DNA of 64,000 bases from NCBI GenBank assembly GCA_965603205.1, contig CBFDCC010000002.1, positions 186,001 through 250,000 on the forward strand, in the 5' to 3' direction. The notes beneath the pieces are model-generated. The model ran no database searches. It was given only the letters and a program-made list of their open reading frames with translations, and had not been told where the DNA came from. The translations under genes were made by a program, and so were the position numbers. Positions 1-9,218 of this stretch are shown piece after piece. This DNA is from Temperatibacter sp965603205 (lineage in GTDB: Bacteria > Pseudomonadota > Alphaproteobacteria > Sphingomonadales > Kordiimonadaceae). The stretch's first letter is position 1; each line of letters opens with the position of its first letter.

Positions 1-37
1 TCATGTGCAGGACTTTAACAGGATATTCCAAAAAGAA

Positions 38-68
38 AAGCCGCCCAATATTAAATTTGGAACGGCTT
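38..68 (-). terminator. Rho-independent terminator of the ileS-lspA-lipoprotein operon
   Basis: Read on the minus strand, AAGCCG and CGGCTT arms, extended by TCCAA/TTGG, form a hairpin followed by a T-rich run (TTCTTTTT). It lies just past the stop of the lipoprotein gene at 94. Confidence 0.65.
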
Positions 69-93
69 CTGCTATACTTAGTCTAAAGATAAA

Positions 94-531
94 TTACTGA
101 CCGCTGCTCACACGTTGGACAGACACGTTATCAGGTCCATTTTCAAATTCTGGCGCGTCTAAAATTTCATTCAGCAGTGTGGTTTTCTTCACAACAGGTT
201 GATCTGGCTGAGCCGCGTTTGAGCGAACATCAGGTCCAACTGGACGGCCAAGCTTGCTAAGAAACAATGCTTCACCGCCCTCCGGCTTTTTTGGCGCAAC
301 CACTTTTTTACCGGGGAACAAAGCTTCATAAGCTTGGCGGCCTGGATTAATAGACTGTGGATTATGTTTGCCTGGCACTGGTGGCGCTAATTCAGAATCA
401 GGCGGCACAATCAAAGACGGACTGTCAACAACCTGAAATTCATTAGGGACAAGCTTACCATTGCCACCCATACCACACGCACTAAGCGTAGCGCTTGCTG
501 CAATCATTAAAAAGAGGTGCTTAACCTTCAT
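94..531 (-). CDS. DUF3035-family outer-membrane-type lipoprotein
   Basis: A small predicted lipoprotein. From the ATG at 531 the protein starts with Lys residues, a hydrophobic stretch and the lipobox LSAC, so Cys19 should be lipidated after signal peptidase II cleavage. The mature part is Pro-rich and matches the general look of DUF3035 proteins, which are largely confined to alphaproteobacteria. An upstream in-frame ATG at 546 would add five residues; the lower start puts the signal peptide at the very N-terminus. It is the last gene of an apparent ileS-lspA-lipoprotein operon; the preceding gene lspA encodes the peptidase that would process it. The function is unknown; a link to outer-membrane protein assembly is only a guess from other small lipoproteins. 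Confidence 0.8.
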   Translation of the reverse strand: MKVKHLFLMIAASATLSACGMGGNGKLVPNEFQVVDSPSLIVPPDSELAPPVPGKHNPQSINPGRQAYEALFPGKKVVAPKKPEGGEALFLSKLGRPVGPDVRSNAAQPDQPVVKKTTLLNEILDAPEFENGPDNVSVQRVSSGQ

Positions 532-595
532 TGAATTCGTCTCCATTCATCAGCGCGTCGTGGCGCATCGTTATTCGTATCGTTTAAAACTTAAC

Positions 596-1081
596 TTATG
601 TATTAGGGGCTTTCTGATCAGACTTCAACCCATCAAATAACAAAGCGATAACTCCAAGCGTAATAGCAGCGTCTGCCACATTAAATACATAGAAATTATA
701 TGCCCCATAATGTAGGTGCACAAAGTCCACCACAGCCCCGTGCATTAACCTATCAATGATATTGCCAATAGCACCACCAATGATAAGGCCAATAGCTACT
801 GCCTCTAATCTACGCGTCGTGCGCGCTAACCAAAACCCTAGCCAAAGCGATATGCCACTGGTGACAAGCACCAAAAGCCACTTACCAAATTCACCATCTG
901 GGCTGATAATACCCATTGAGATTCCCTTATTCCACACCATGGTGAAATTTAGGATCGGCAGAATATTAATCGTACCCACTCCAGCAAGATCAAGAACCTC
1001 TAGGATCCACCACTTGCTGACCTGATCTAGTATAAGAACAATGACGGCAATAATAAGGCCTGTTTTTACAAAACGGTTCAT
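596..1081 (-). CDS. lspA: Lipoprotein signal peptidase (signal peptidase II)
   Basis: An integral inner-membrane aspartyl peptidase that removes the signal peptide from diacylglyceryl-modified prolipoproteins. The 161-residue length is normal and four hydrophobic segments are visible. Conserved blocks are present: VWNKGISMG near residue 49, GNIIDR at 106-111, VVDF with catalytic Asp119, and FNVADAAI with catalytic Asp137. The ATG overlaps the ileS stop codon by one base (TAATG), which indicates translational coupling. The ileS-lspA order is common in proteobacteria. Confidence 0.97.
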   Translation of the reverse strand: MNRFVKTGLIIAVIVLILDQVSKWWILEVLDLAGVGTINILPILNFTMVWNKGISMGIISPDGEFGKWLLVLVTSGISLWLGFWLARTTRRLEAVAIGLIIGGAIGNIIDRLMHGAVVDFVHLHYGAYNFYVFNVADAAITLGVIALLFDGLKSDQKAPNT

Positions 1082-3933
1082 TAATCAGCCACCGCCTCAT
1101 CACAGCGCTTGCATAGCTCGCCGTGCTCCGCCACTTCGGGCAAGACCATCCAACAGCGTTCGCATTTCTCCCCCTCAGCGATATTTGTAACAGCTGCTAC
1201 ACCCTTCACATCATCAAGGGTGAAAGCATCCCCAGAGTCTTTGGCAGGGGCATCAGCCACCTCAAATACAACAGCTGAAGTAATGAAGGCTTCCATAGGG
1301 TCGGTATCTTTAAATAGATCAATATCACTAGCATCAGACACATAAACAGTAACGCCTGCTTGCAAGCTTGATCCAATACGCTTTTCACGGCGGTCGATCT
1401 CTAATGCGCCTGTGACCACACGGCGGATATCGCGAATACGGTCCCACTTAGTAGCCAGCGCATCGTCGCGCCACTCGGCTGGTGTTTCTGGCCATTGACG
1501 CAAATGCACAGAATCAGCTTCCTTGTTGTAACGCGTTTGCCATACTTCCTCTGCCGTAAAGGCAAGGATCGGCGCGAACCAGGCTGTCAGACGAGAGAAA
1601 ACCTCATCCAGCACAGTACGGGCTGCACGACGGCGAATAGATGTCGTTGCGTCACAATAAAGCGTGTCTTTTCGAATGTCGAAAAACAGTGTCGACAGAT
1701 CAACAATACAGAATTGGAACAGGGCTTGGAACACTGGGTTTAGATCATAAACCGATGTGCGATCTTTAACGAGCGCGTCCAATTCGGATAGGCGGTGCAA
1801 GACAAAACGTTCTAACTCTGGCATCTCTGATTGAGGCAAACGCTCTGCCTCGTCAAAGCCTTCAAGATTACCAAGAAGGAAACGCATAGTATTACGGATT
1901 TTGCGGTAAGCATCAGCCGTGCCCTTCATAATCTCATCACCAATACGGGTATCATCATAATAATTAGTAGATATTACCCAAAGACGTAGGATATCAGCGC
2001 CATATTGCTGAATAATTTTTTGCGGCGCAACCACGTTACCCAGCGATTTAGACATCTTGCGACCATCTTTATCCTGTACAAAACCATGCGTTAACACGCC
2101 CTTGTATGGTGCGCGGTCACGGGTGCCGCAGCTCTCTAATAGGCTAGACTGGAACCAACCACGGTGCTGATCAGACCCTTCTAGATACAGGTCCGCAGGC
2201 GATTGCAGGTCTGGGCGTGCCTCTGCCACAAAGGCATGGGTACAGCCACTATCAAACCACACATCCAAGATGTCGTGAATTTGCTCATAGTCGTCAACGC
2301 TATAGGTATCACCAAGTAATTCTTGCGCTGGAACAGCAACCCAAGCATCAGCGCCGCCAGCCTTAACCGCGTCAACAATGCGTGTGTTAACGGCTTCATC
2401 AACTAGAATTTCCTGTGTTGCCTTATTCACAAATAAAGTGATCGGCACACCCCATGCGCGTTGACGTGATATAATCCAATCAGGACGGTCAGAAACCATT
2501 GATTCAATACGGTTCTGAGATGCCGCTGGATACCAGCTTACCTCTTCCTTGATCGCCTTAACAGCGCGATCACGAAGGCCCGTTTTGGACATAGAGATAA
2601 ACCACTGTGGCGTATTACGGAAAATCAGTGGAGCCTTTGAACGCCAAGAGTGAGGATAGCTGTGTGTCAGCTTGCCACTTGAGCAAAGAGCGTCAACAGA
2701 TGTTAGCAACTCGCATACTTCGTCAGCCACTTTGTAAACGTGACGGCCCGCCACCAGACCAACATGGGGGAAATACACACCAGATTCGTTAACCGTGTGC
2801 GGTACCTCGATACCATTTTGAACGTGGGCTACAACATAATCGTCGTCGCCGTGACCAGGGGCGGTGTGGACAAAACCTGTACCAGCCTCTGTCGTTACAT
2901 GATCGCCCGATAACATCGGCACATCAAAATCATATTTACCATCGCTGTCAGGGTGTGCTTTCCATGGGTGCACAAGAATAGTACCGTCAAGCGCTGAACC
3001 CTTTAGAGTAGCAGCAACACTGTGACCCGTTATGCCAGCGCGTTCAGCAAAAGCAGCGAGCAAGACATCACCAATGACAAATTTACTACCCACCTTAACA
3101 CCAGATTCTTCTGATACGTCTGTCACAGTGATCACGCTGTAGTCGACATCAGGGCCGTAACATACAGCGCGGTTGGCAGGGATCGTCCAAGGCGTTGTTG
3201 TCCAAATCACGACTTTGGCGTCTTTGATAGCGTCGAAATTAGTCGATACAACAGAAAAAGCCACATCAATCTGCGTCGATGTGTGATCGTGATATTCAAC
3301 TTCGGCTTCGGCCAGCGCTGTTTTCTCAATAGGTGACCACATCACGGGCTTACTGCCGCGGTAAAGCGCACCAATTTTAGAGAATTTGAGCAGCTCTTCA
3401 ACGATGGAGGCTTCCGCCTTGAAATCCATTGTTAAATATGGGTTTGCCCAATCACCAAAGATACCAAGGCGTTTAAACTGTTCTTTTTGCGTGCCTATCC
3501 ACTGCGAAGCGAACTGGCGACATTCCTGACGAAACTCAATAGGGTCAACGTCATCTTTGTTTTTCTTTTTCTTGCGGTATTTTTCTTCGATCTTCCACTC
3601 GATCGGTAGGCCATGGCAATCCCAACCCGGCACGTAAGGAGCGTCCTTGCCCTGCATTTGCTGGGTGCGGACAATCACATCCTTAAGAATTTTATTCATC
3701 GCGTGACCAATATGAATGTCACCGTTGGCATAAGGAGGGCCATCATGCAGGACAAATTTCTCGCGGCCTTTTGCGTCAGCGCGTAGCTTGCCATATAGGT
3801 CTTCATCTTCCCAGCGCTTGAGCCATTCAGGCTCTTTCACAGGCAAGCCTGCACGCATTGGAAAATCGGTTTTCGGTAAAAATACAGTATCGCGGTAATC
3901 GCGCTTGGTATCGTCACTAGTCTCATCACTCAT
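1081..3933 (-). CDS. ileS: Isoleucyl-tRNA synthetase
   Basis: Cytoplasmic class I aminoacyl-tRNA synthetase charging tRNA-Ile, with an editing domain that removes mischarged valine. The 950 residues fit bacterial IleRS. The HIGH signature is at residues 74-77 after PPYANGD, and KMSKS is at 626-630. The C-terminus carries a zinc-binding pair of CxxC motifs (CERCW and CKRC). The C-terminal zinc domain points to the usual bacterial, mupirocin-sensitive type rather than the eukaryote-like type. It is the first gene of the operon with lspA and the DUF3035 lipoprotein. Confidence 0.98.
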   Translation of the reverse strand: MSDETSDDTKRDYRDTVFLPKTDFPMRAGLPVKEPEWLKRWEDEDLYGKLRADAKGREKFVLHDGPPYANGDIHIGHAMNKILKDVIVRTQQMQGKDAPYVPGWDCHGLPIEWKIEEKYRKKKKNKDDVDPIEFRQECRQFASQWIGTQKEQFKRLGIFGDWANPYLTMDFKAEASIVEELLKFSKIGALYRGSKPVMWSPIEKTALAEAEVEYHDHTSTQIDVAFSVVSTNFDAIKDAKVVIWTTTPWTIPANRAVCYGPDVDYSVITVTDVSEESGVKVGSKFVIGDVLLAAFAERAGITGHSVAATLKGSALDGTILVHPWKAHPDSDGKYDFDVPMLSGDHVTTEAGTGFVHTAPGHGDDDYVVAHVQNGIEVPHTVNESGVYFPHVGLVAGRHVYKVADEVCELLTSVDALCSSGKLTHSYPHSWRSKAPLIFRNTPQWFISMSKTGLRDRAVKAIKEEVSWYPAASQNRIESMVSDRPDWIISRQRAWGVPITLFVNKATQEILVDEAVNTRIVDAVKAGGADAWVAVPAQELLGDTYSVDDYEQIHDILDVWFDSGCTHAFVAEARPDLQSPADLYLEGSDQHRGWFQSSLLESCGTRDRAPYKGVLTHGFVQDKDGRKMSKSLGNVVAPQKIIQQYGADILRLWVISTNYYDDTRIGDEIMKGTADAYRKIRNTMRFLLGNLEGFDEAERLPQSEMPELERFVLHRLSELDALVKDRTSVYDLNPVFQALFQFCIVDLSTLFFDIRKDTLYCDATTSIRRRAARTVLDEVFSRLTAWFAPILAFTAEEVWQTRYNKEADSVHLRQWPETPAEWRDDALATKWDRIRDIRRVVTGALEIDRREKRIGSSLQAGVTVYVSDASDIDLFKDTDPMEAFITSAVVFEVADAPAKDSGDAFTLDDVKGVAAVTNIAEGEKCERCWMVLPEVAEHGELCKRCDEAVAD

Positions 3934-4055
3934 TAAAGGTCGCCTTCAAAGCTGGGGGTCGCATAAAATACATGCTGTCCCTTATACATAATTCAGATTT
4001 TTAAGAAAGTTATAAATGGCCGTTTTTAAGGCTAATCAGCATAAAACAGCAAATA

Positions 4056-4080
4056 CCCGGAACACTAAATTAGTGCCGGG
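4056..4080 (-). terminator. Hairpin terminator after the symporter operon
   Basis: The arms CCCGG-ACACTAA and TTAGTG-CCGGG form a strong hairpin with one bulge in the short gap downstream of the minus-strand gene ending at 4166. On the minus strand it is followed by a T-rich stretch (TATTTGCTGTTTT), so termination of the symporter operon is likely though the U-run is imperfect. Confidence 0.5.
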
Positions 4081-4165
4081 CCTATAATTCGTATAATAAT
4101 AATGTTCATTATCAAATTCATAAGAGCCTATTTAACAGGGGATACACACTGTAGCAAGCCTAACT

Positions 4166-4744
4166 TCACGATTTTCTTTCACTCAAGAACGTGTCGTAAC
4201 CATCCACAATATTCGACGCTAGCGAGTTCATGATCATTAGATTAGTGATAAACTTTTTGGTCACCATTTTCATCTGGTCAGGTTGCTGCACGCCAACCGA
4301 ATAGTCTGCAAAGCCCTGAATGAAGCCTTGCGCAAATTTAGTGTAATAGGACTGGGTGTCATACAGACTTGCAAGCTGCCCCACCGTCTCAATGGGCATA
4401 TAGGTAATGACATTTGTCATCTGAGCAGACGACCAAGCTGAATTATTGATTGACCCTGCCGACATCTGTATAAAGGGCGAAACGTCTTCAAAGATTGTAT
4501 TTTCTTTTCTGAGGGCTTTCTTTAAGCCCTCGGCAAATTTATTATTGTCTGCAATTGCCTTTTTAAGCTCATCTCTATTATTTTGCACTTCAGCTGTGAT
4601 GCGCTCCATCATCAGCGCCGCTCGATCATCTCGCTCGCGGTCCTGCATCCAATCCTCTATACCCAGCGCCAGCATAACGGCAAAGATGATAGAAAACATC
4701 TCAACGGCTATTTTCTTAAAATCAATTTTGGACGTATCAGCCAT
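4166..4744 (-). CDS. Single-pass membrane protein of unknown function (DUF6090-like layout)
   Basis: I do not recognise a characterised family. The start at 4744 is chosen because an AAGGAGG Shine-Dalgarno lies just upstream; an ORF start at 4777 would lie inside the symporter gene. The protein begins with a short Lys-rich cytoplasmic segment, has one hydrophobic helix (about residues 12-30, ending ALGIEDW), then a charged, probably alpha-helical domain of about 160 residues. This layout resembles small DUF6090-type proteins, but that is only a visual likeness. It starts 10 bp after the symporter stop, so it is probably cotranscribed and may modulate the transporter; no direct evidence for that role is visible. 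Confidence 0.65.
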   Translation of the reverse strand: MADTSKIDFKKIAVEMFSIIFAVMLALGIEDWMQDRERDDRAALMMERITAEVQNNRDELKKAIADNNKFAEGLKKALRKENTIFEDVSPFIQMSAGSINNSAWSSAQMTNVITYMPIETVGQLASLYDTQSYYTKFAQGFIQGFADYSVGVQQPDQMKMVTKKFITNLMIMNSLASNIVDGYDTFLSERKS

Positions 4745-4754
4745 TATGGCCTCC

Positions 4755-6503
4755 TTATGTTGGGACGCGGATATCATCGACGATGGCTTTAATCTCTTCT
4801 GGCACAGGCGCAGTGAAACGCACCACGGTTAGTGCCACGGCGAAATTAACGATCATCCCGATGAAACCAATGCCCTCTGGTGAAATACCAAACAGCCAAT
4901 GATCAGCAGTATTCAGCGTAGGCTCCATAAATTTAAAGTAAACGATATAACCAAAGGTGAAGACCATCCCCGCTATCATCCCAGACACTGCACCCTCGCG
5001 GTTCATATTGCGGATGAATATGCCCATGAATAGCGCAGGGAATATGCTCGCCGCCGCTAAACCAAAGGCAAAAGCGACCACTTGCGCTACAAAGGCAGGT
5101 GGATGCAGGCCAAAATACCCCGCCACGACAACCGCAGCAGCAGCACTTAGTCTGGCAGCTAACAGCTCTTGCTTGTCGGTTAGGTCCTTGGCGATCGTAC
5201 GTTTTAACAGGTCATGACTCACACTACTGGATATCACCAGCAGCAAACCCGCCGCCGTCGATAGCGCCGCCGCAAGGCCGCCCGCCGCCACAAGGGCTAT
5301 CACCCATCCTGGCAGATTAGCAATTTCAGGATTAGCTAGCACCATAATATCACGGTCCACATAAATCTCATTTGCGCTATCGGTCTTGACATTAGCAAGT
5401 AAACGCTCGCCGTACTCGCCGCGCCCAATAGTGTAATTTGGCTTGGCAGGTGCCAAAGCATTACCCGCTGAATACTGTATTTTACCGTCACCATTTTTAT
5501 CAGTCCAAGCTATCAGGCCAATATCTTCCCAGTTGCGGAACCAATCAGGGGTCTGCTCATAATCCGTATTTTGTACCGTATCGATAAAGTTAAGACGCGC
5601 AAATGCTGCCACCGCAGGTGCGGTCGTATAAAGAATAGCAATAAACACGAGCGCCCACCCTGCTGATTTGCGAGCGTCAGAAACCTTTGGCACCGTAAAG
5701 AAGCGCACAATCACATGCGGCAACCCTGCCGTACCGATCATCAGTGCAGCCGTAATAGCAAATACATCAATGGTGGATTTTGTGCCCTCGGTATAGGCTG
5801 CAAAGCCTAAATCCGAGATCACACGATCAAGCTTCATCAGCACTGTCTCACCCGTATCTGCAATTTCAGTCCCTAGGCCAAACTGGGGCACAGGGTTATC
5901 TGTTACCATCATGGCGATGAAAATAGCTGGCACCAGATAAGCAAAGATAAGCACACAGTACTGTGCCACCTGCGTATAGGTAATGCCCTTCATGCCGCCA
6001 AGCACGGCGTACATAAACACAATCGCCATCCCCGAATAAACGCCCGTTTCAATATCCACTTCTAGGAAACGAGAAAATACAATGCCAACGCCGCGCATTT
6101 GCCCCGCCACATAAGTAAAGCTGACGATAAGCAGACACAAAACAGCAACGATACGCGCAGTACGGCTGTAATAACGGTCACCAACAAAATCTGGTACGGT
6201 GAATTTACCAAACTTGCGCAAATACGGCGCTAGCAAAAAAGCCAGCAGCACATAGCCACCAGTCCATCCCATCAAATACACAGAACCGTCATAGCCCATA
6301 AAGGCGATGACACCCGCCATAGAGATAAAACTAGCGGCACTCATCCAATCGGCCGCCGTTGCCATGCCGTTTAATACAGGTGGTACGTGACCACTAGCCA
6401 CGTAAAAATCTTTGGTAGTGGCAGCACGCGACCATATGGCAATGCCAATATAAAGCGCGAAAGATAGGCCGACGAAAATATAGGTTAGCGTTTGCGTATC
6501 CAT
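4755..6503 (-). CDS. Sodium:solute symporter, large subunit (SSS family, VC_2705-like)
   Basis: A polytopic inner-membrane transporter of the solute:sodium symporter family (582 residues, about 13 hydrophobic segments). The N-terminal region contains the family-typical AADWMSAASFISMAG segment and the middle contains GTAGLPHVIVRFFTVP, both seen in acetate/monocarboxylate-type symporters such as ActP. A hydrophilic insertion near residues 300-380 is rich in Asp and Asn. The gene overlaps the preceding small DUF4212 gene by one base (TAATG). This pairing of a large SSS protein with a four-helix-free small subunit defines the VC_2705 subfamily. The substrate is probably a short organic acid such as acetate, inferred from family only. 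Confidence 0.9.
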   Translation of the reverse strand: MDTQTLTYIFVGLSFALYIGIAIWSRAATTKDFYVASGHVPPVLNGMATAADWMSAASFISMAGVIAFMGYDGSVYLMGWTGGYVLLAFLLAPYLRKFGKFTVPDFVGDRYYSRTARIVAVLCLLIVSFTYVAGQMRGVGIVFSRFLEVDIETGVYSGMAIVFMYAVLGGMKGITYTQVAQYCVLIFAYLVPAIFIAMMVTDNPVPQFGLGTEIADTGETVLMKLDRVISDLGFAAYTEGTKSTIDVFAITAALMIGTAGLPHVIVRFFTVPKVSDARKSAGWALVFIAILYTTAPAVAAFARLNFIDTVQNTDYEQTPDWFRNWEDIGLIAWTDKNGDGKIQYSAGNALAPAKPNYTIGRGEYGERLLANVKTDSANEIYVDRDIMVLANPEIANLPGWVIALVAAGGLAAALSTAAGLLLVISSSVSHDLLKRTIAKDLTDKQELLAARLSAAAAVVVAGYFGLHPPAFVAQVVAFAFGLAAASIFPALFMGIFIRNMNREGAVSGMIAGMVFTFGYIVYFKFMEPTLNTADHWLFGISPEGIGFIGMIVNFAVALTVVRFTAPVPEEIKAIVDDIRVPT

Positions 6504-6799
6504 TATAAATCTCCCCCATCTGTATCATTTTCATCAGACACGCCGAAAGATTTTTCCATGGCCTTCATTTTATGAGAGTAGATAAATATAAGAATGACAA
6601 AAACATAAATGGAGCCCTGTTGAGCAAACCAAAATCCAACGGGAAACCCAGCAATTGTGAAGGCGTTTAAAGCATCTACAAATAAAATACCTGCGCCGAA
6701 TGAAACTAAGAACCAAATGGATAACAGCTTGATAAGCAAGCTAATATTAGCGCGCCAATAGGCCTCGCGCACCTCAGTAGAAACTGTGTTTTTGGCCAT
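6503..6799 (-). CDS. DUF4212 small subunit of the sodium:solute symporter
   Basis: A 98-residue protein with two hydrophobic helices (about residues 21-43 and 55-77) and an acidic C-terminus. The sequence YWRANISLLIKLLSIWF and the following GFPVGFWFAQQGSIYVF are typical of the DUF4212 family, which is nearly always encoded directly before a VC_2705-type SSS symporter. It is the first gene of the operon, and its stop overlaps the start of the large subunit by one base. It is expected to sit in the inner membrane and to be needed for transport, but its exact role is not established. Confidence 0.9.
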   Translation of the reverse strand: MAKNTVSTEVREAYWRANISLLIKLLSIWFLVSFGAGILFVDALNAFTIAGFPVGFWFAQQGSIYVFVILIFIYSHKMKAMEKSFGVSDENDTDGGDL

Positions 6800-6873
6800 G
6801 TTTTGCCTCCCTATAACTATAACCCCTAACGGGACCTTAGTGCAAAGATAAGTGATGTTGCAAGAGGCTATTA

Positions 6874-7359
6874 TTACTTACGGCGGTCGACCCCAGTATA
6901 TGGAGGCGCCTTCGCGCGGCGTCTATCAGGGCCACTATATGTATGGGATTCTATAAACGGCTTACGATTGCTGATCACATCTTTGATCTGATCAAAAACA
7001 GCCTTACCTGAAAGGTTGCCTACCATTATTTTATTTATGCCTGCACGGCGGGCTTCAAGCACAATCTCTTTAGTAGGATTAGGTACATGGAGTATTAAGT
7101 CAGCCTTTGCCATACCTGTACTCGTCAATCGTATAAAACGGCAAAAATCGATTCCGCCTTGATCTGGCAAATCATGAGAAATAAAAAATAGATTAAATTT
7201 AGTGAAATTAGTCATAGCCAGCACAGCGTCATGTGAATTAGCCGCGGATTTTGATCCTAGTACTTTATGCTGGCTCAGCATGTTTTGAATGCCTTGCGCC
7301 ACCTGTGGGTTTGGCGTGGCAATCAACACCTCTAGATCCGTGATCGTTTTAGCTAACAT
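6874..7359 (-). CDS. Degenerate (pseudo-) receiver-domain protein
   Basis: A 161-residue protein with the size and secondary-structure rhythm of a single REC domain plus a C-terminal tail. The usual phosphorylation residues appear lost: the acidic pair of strand 1 is replaced by ATPNP, the phospho-acceptor position before LPDQGG is a serine, and the conserved lysine is missing near IMVGNLSG. The tail carries two copies of a GPDRRR/GVDRRK-like motif that is common at the ends of alphaproteobacterial response regulators. The start at 7359 is chosen because the GGGGG of the upstream ATGGGGGC can act as its ribosome-binding site; 7371 is the alternative. It is probably a phosphorylation-independent regulator or scaffold. 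Confidence 0.7.
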   Translation of the reverse strand: MLAKTITDLEVLIATPNPQVAQGIQNMLSQHKVLGSKSAANSHDAVLAMTNFTKFNLFFISHDLPDQGGIDFCRFIRLTSTGMAKADLILHVPNPTKEIVLEARRAGINKIMVGNLSGKAVFDQIKDVISNRKPFIESHTYSGPDRRRAKAPPYTGVDRRK

Positions 7360-7477
7360 ATTAGCCCCCATTTACGCCCCCATTAAAATCAAATCATTTA
7401 ATACATAATTTCAATAGCAATAGCAATACCATAGCGGGTTTTTTTATTAAATATGGCCGCAAGAATACAATCGGCTT

Positions 7478-8521
7478 CTAGCGACCTGCCCTGTGCCTAA
7501 AGGGTTTAGGTACCAATCCTAAATAACGGGAAAGGGATGGGCTGATCATATGATCACGGGCATTTTCTGGATCGCTAAGAACGATTCTAGCAACGCGACA
7601 ATCTTTTTCGATTTGCGATTTCAAACTATCAATACCATCGAATTTTTGTTCGCTGCGGATAAAGGCCACCAATTCAACACGTGCATGCGAATCATATATA
7701 TCACTATCAAAATCAAATAAATGCACTTCTAAAAGGACATCACGTTTGTCAAATGTAGGCCGTTTACCAATATTAGCAACCCCGCCGTAAAGCGCCTCTT
7801 CATTCTCAAGTATTACTCGCACTGCGTAAACACCCATTTTGGGCACTAAGCTTTCACCTAGTTCAATATTGGCTGTTGGAAATCCTATGGTGCGGCCACG
7901 TTCATCCCCTTTGATAATTTTACCATTGATAGTCCACCAATGACCAAGCAATGCCGCAGCTTTTCGGGCTTCACCTGCCTCCAAAGCGATACGCACCAAT
8001 GTTGAGGAATATATCTCACCAGCATATCCTTCTAGCCCTACAGTAACTGGGTCAATCACGGTTAGTCCGTAACCTTCCATATCACCCATGGCAGCCAGCA
8101 CACCATTGCCTCCGCCGCGCATTTTACCGAATCGGTAATCATAACCAACCACAACATGCATGGCGCCCACACCCTCGACCAGAACGTCCGTCACAAAATC
8201 CTGTGCAAGCATCCCAGCTAAATCCTTATCAAAAGGTAAAACTATCAGCATATCTACACCAAAATTTTCTAGAAGCTTTAATCGCTCTCTAAAAGGCGTT
8301 AAGCGAAAAGCAGGCGCATCTGGCGCAAAAAAGCTAACAGGATGAGGCTCTGTCACAATAACAACAAGGCGCACCCCCATATCGCGTGCTATACGACCAG
8401 CCTCGCCAATGACCACTTGATGACCACGATGGAAGCCGTCAAAATTACCCAGCGCAACAACACACCCCTTTTCACCTGCAGGGATCTCATTTATATGACG
8501 ACATAAATGCAACTGATACAC
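7478..8521 (-). CDS. ribF: Bifunctional riboflavin kinase / FAD synthetase
   Basis: Converts riboflavin to FMN and then FMN to FAD in the cytoplasm. The N-terminal FAD synthetase domain shows the nucleotidyltransferase signature GNFDGFHRGH near residue 26, and the C-terminal flavokinase domain shows KGDERGRTIGFPTANIEL near residue 205. The length of 347 residues is slightly longer than typical because of a basic C-terminal tail. It is separated from the divergent cheY gene by a 310-bp intergenic region. Confidence 0.96.
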   Translation of the reverse strand: MYQLHLCRHINEIPAGEKGCVVALGNFDGFHRGHQVVIGEAGRIARDMGVRLVVIVTEPHPVSFFAPDAPAFRLTPFRERLKLLENFGVDMLIVLPFDKDLAGMLAQDFVTDVLVEGVGAMHVVVGYDYRFGKMRGGGNGVLAAMGDMEGYGLTVIDPVTVGLEGYAGEIYSSTLVRIALEAGEARKAAALLGHWWTINGKIIKGDERGRTIGFPTANIELGESLVPKMGVYAVRVILENEEALYGGVANIGKRPTFDKRDVLLEVHLFDFDSDIYDSHARVELVAFIRSEQKFDGIDSLKSQIEKDCRVARIVLSDPENARDHMISPSLSRYLGLVPKPFRHRAGR

Positions 8522-8633
8522 CTTTCATATTACACCTTGAATGCAAAACCTGTCTTCCCATACCTAAATCAGTGACAAGGCACCAGACATTTATGGCATT
8601 ATAGTTAATTATTATATGCAATACGCACATCTT

Positions 8634-8652
8634 AATGCAAATAATTTGCATT
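8634..8652. promoter_or_regulatory. Perfect palindrome in the ribF-cheY intergenic region
   Basis: The 310-bp gap between divergent ribF and cheY (8522-8831) is very AT-rich and contains AATGCAAATAATTTGCATT, an inverted repeat with 9-bp arms around a single base. A second copy of the half-site, AATTTGCATT, is at 8737-8746. This could be an operator for one or both genes. No other feature was recognised in this gap. Confidence 0.4.
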
Positions 8653-8831
8653 TTTTACCAAAAGGATACTAAATATTAACTATTAAGCTCAATTATCTAC
8701 TCGAAACAATTGCATGATTATCTCTAATGAGGTAATAATTTGCATTAGTGTGGTTTATTATGAGTGTAGTTAAGACAATACTTGTAATAAGTTAATTATA
8801 TTAAGTAACTATTTGAATAGGGATAAAAATT

Positions 8832-9218
8832 ATGGCCGTTGATAAGGGAATGCCTGTCCTAATCGTCGACGACTACAAGACGATGCTTCGTATTGTACGT
8901 AATCTACTAAAACAACTGGGATTTGATAATGTGGACGAGGCAACTGATGGTGCCGCCGCATTAGAAAAAGCACGCGCAAGAAAATATGGTCTCATCATTT
9001 CAGATTGGAATATGGAGCCAATGACGGGTTACGAGCTTTTAAAAGAAATTCGCGCCGACAACCAACTGAAAGATACACCTTTCATTATGGTAACAGCCGA
9101 ATCTAAAACCGATAACGTTATTGCTGCGAAAAAAGCTGGCGTAAATAACTACATCGTTAAACCATTTAACGCTGCAACATTACAAACAAAAATCGCTGCG
9201 GTTCTTGGGGACTTCTAA
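8832..9218 (+). CDS. cheY: CheY-like single-domain response regulator
   Basis: A stand-alone receiver of 128 residues with all the canonical phosphorylation residues: the acidic pair Asp13-Asp14 in LIVDDYK, phospho-acceptor Asp58 in IISDWNMEPMTG, the Thr/Ala switch position in MVTAES, and Lys110 in IVKPF. Phosphorylated CheY binds the flagellar motor switch and changes rotation. The next gene, cheZ, starts immediately after its stop codon, so the two form a kinase-signal and phosphatase pair. The receptor-kinase genes (cheA, cheW, MCPs) are not in the window. Confidence 0.93.
   Translation: MAVDKGMPVLIVDDYKTMLRIVRNLLKQLGFDNVDEATDGAAALEKARARKYGLIISDWNMEPMTGYELLKEIRADNQLKDTPFIMVTAESKTDNVIAAKKAGVNNYIVKPFNAATLQTKIAAVLGDF

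Noticed and set aside
8660..8820. TTAA pairs resembling CtrA boxes before cheY
   Set aside because: Spacings of 3 to 5 bases do not fit TTAA-N7-TTAA.
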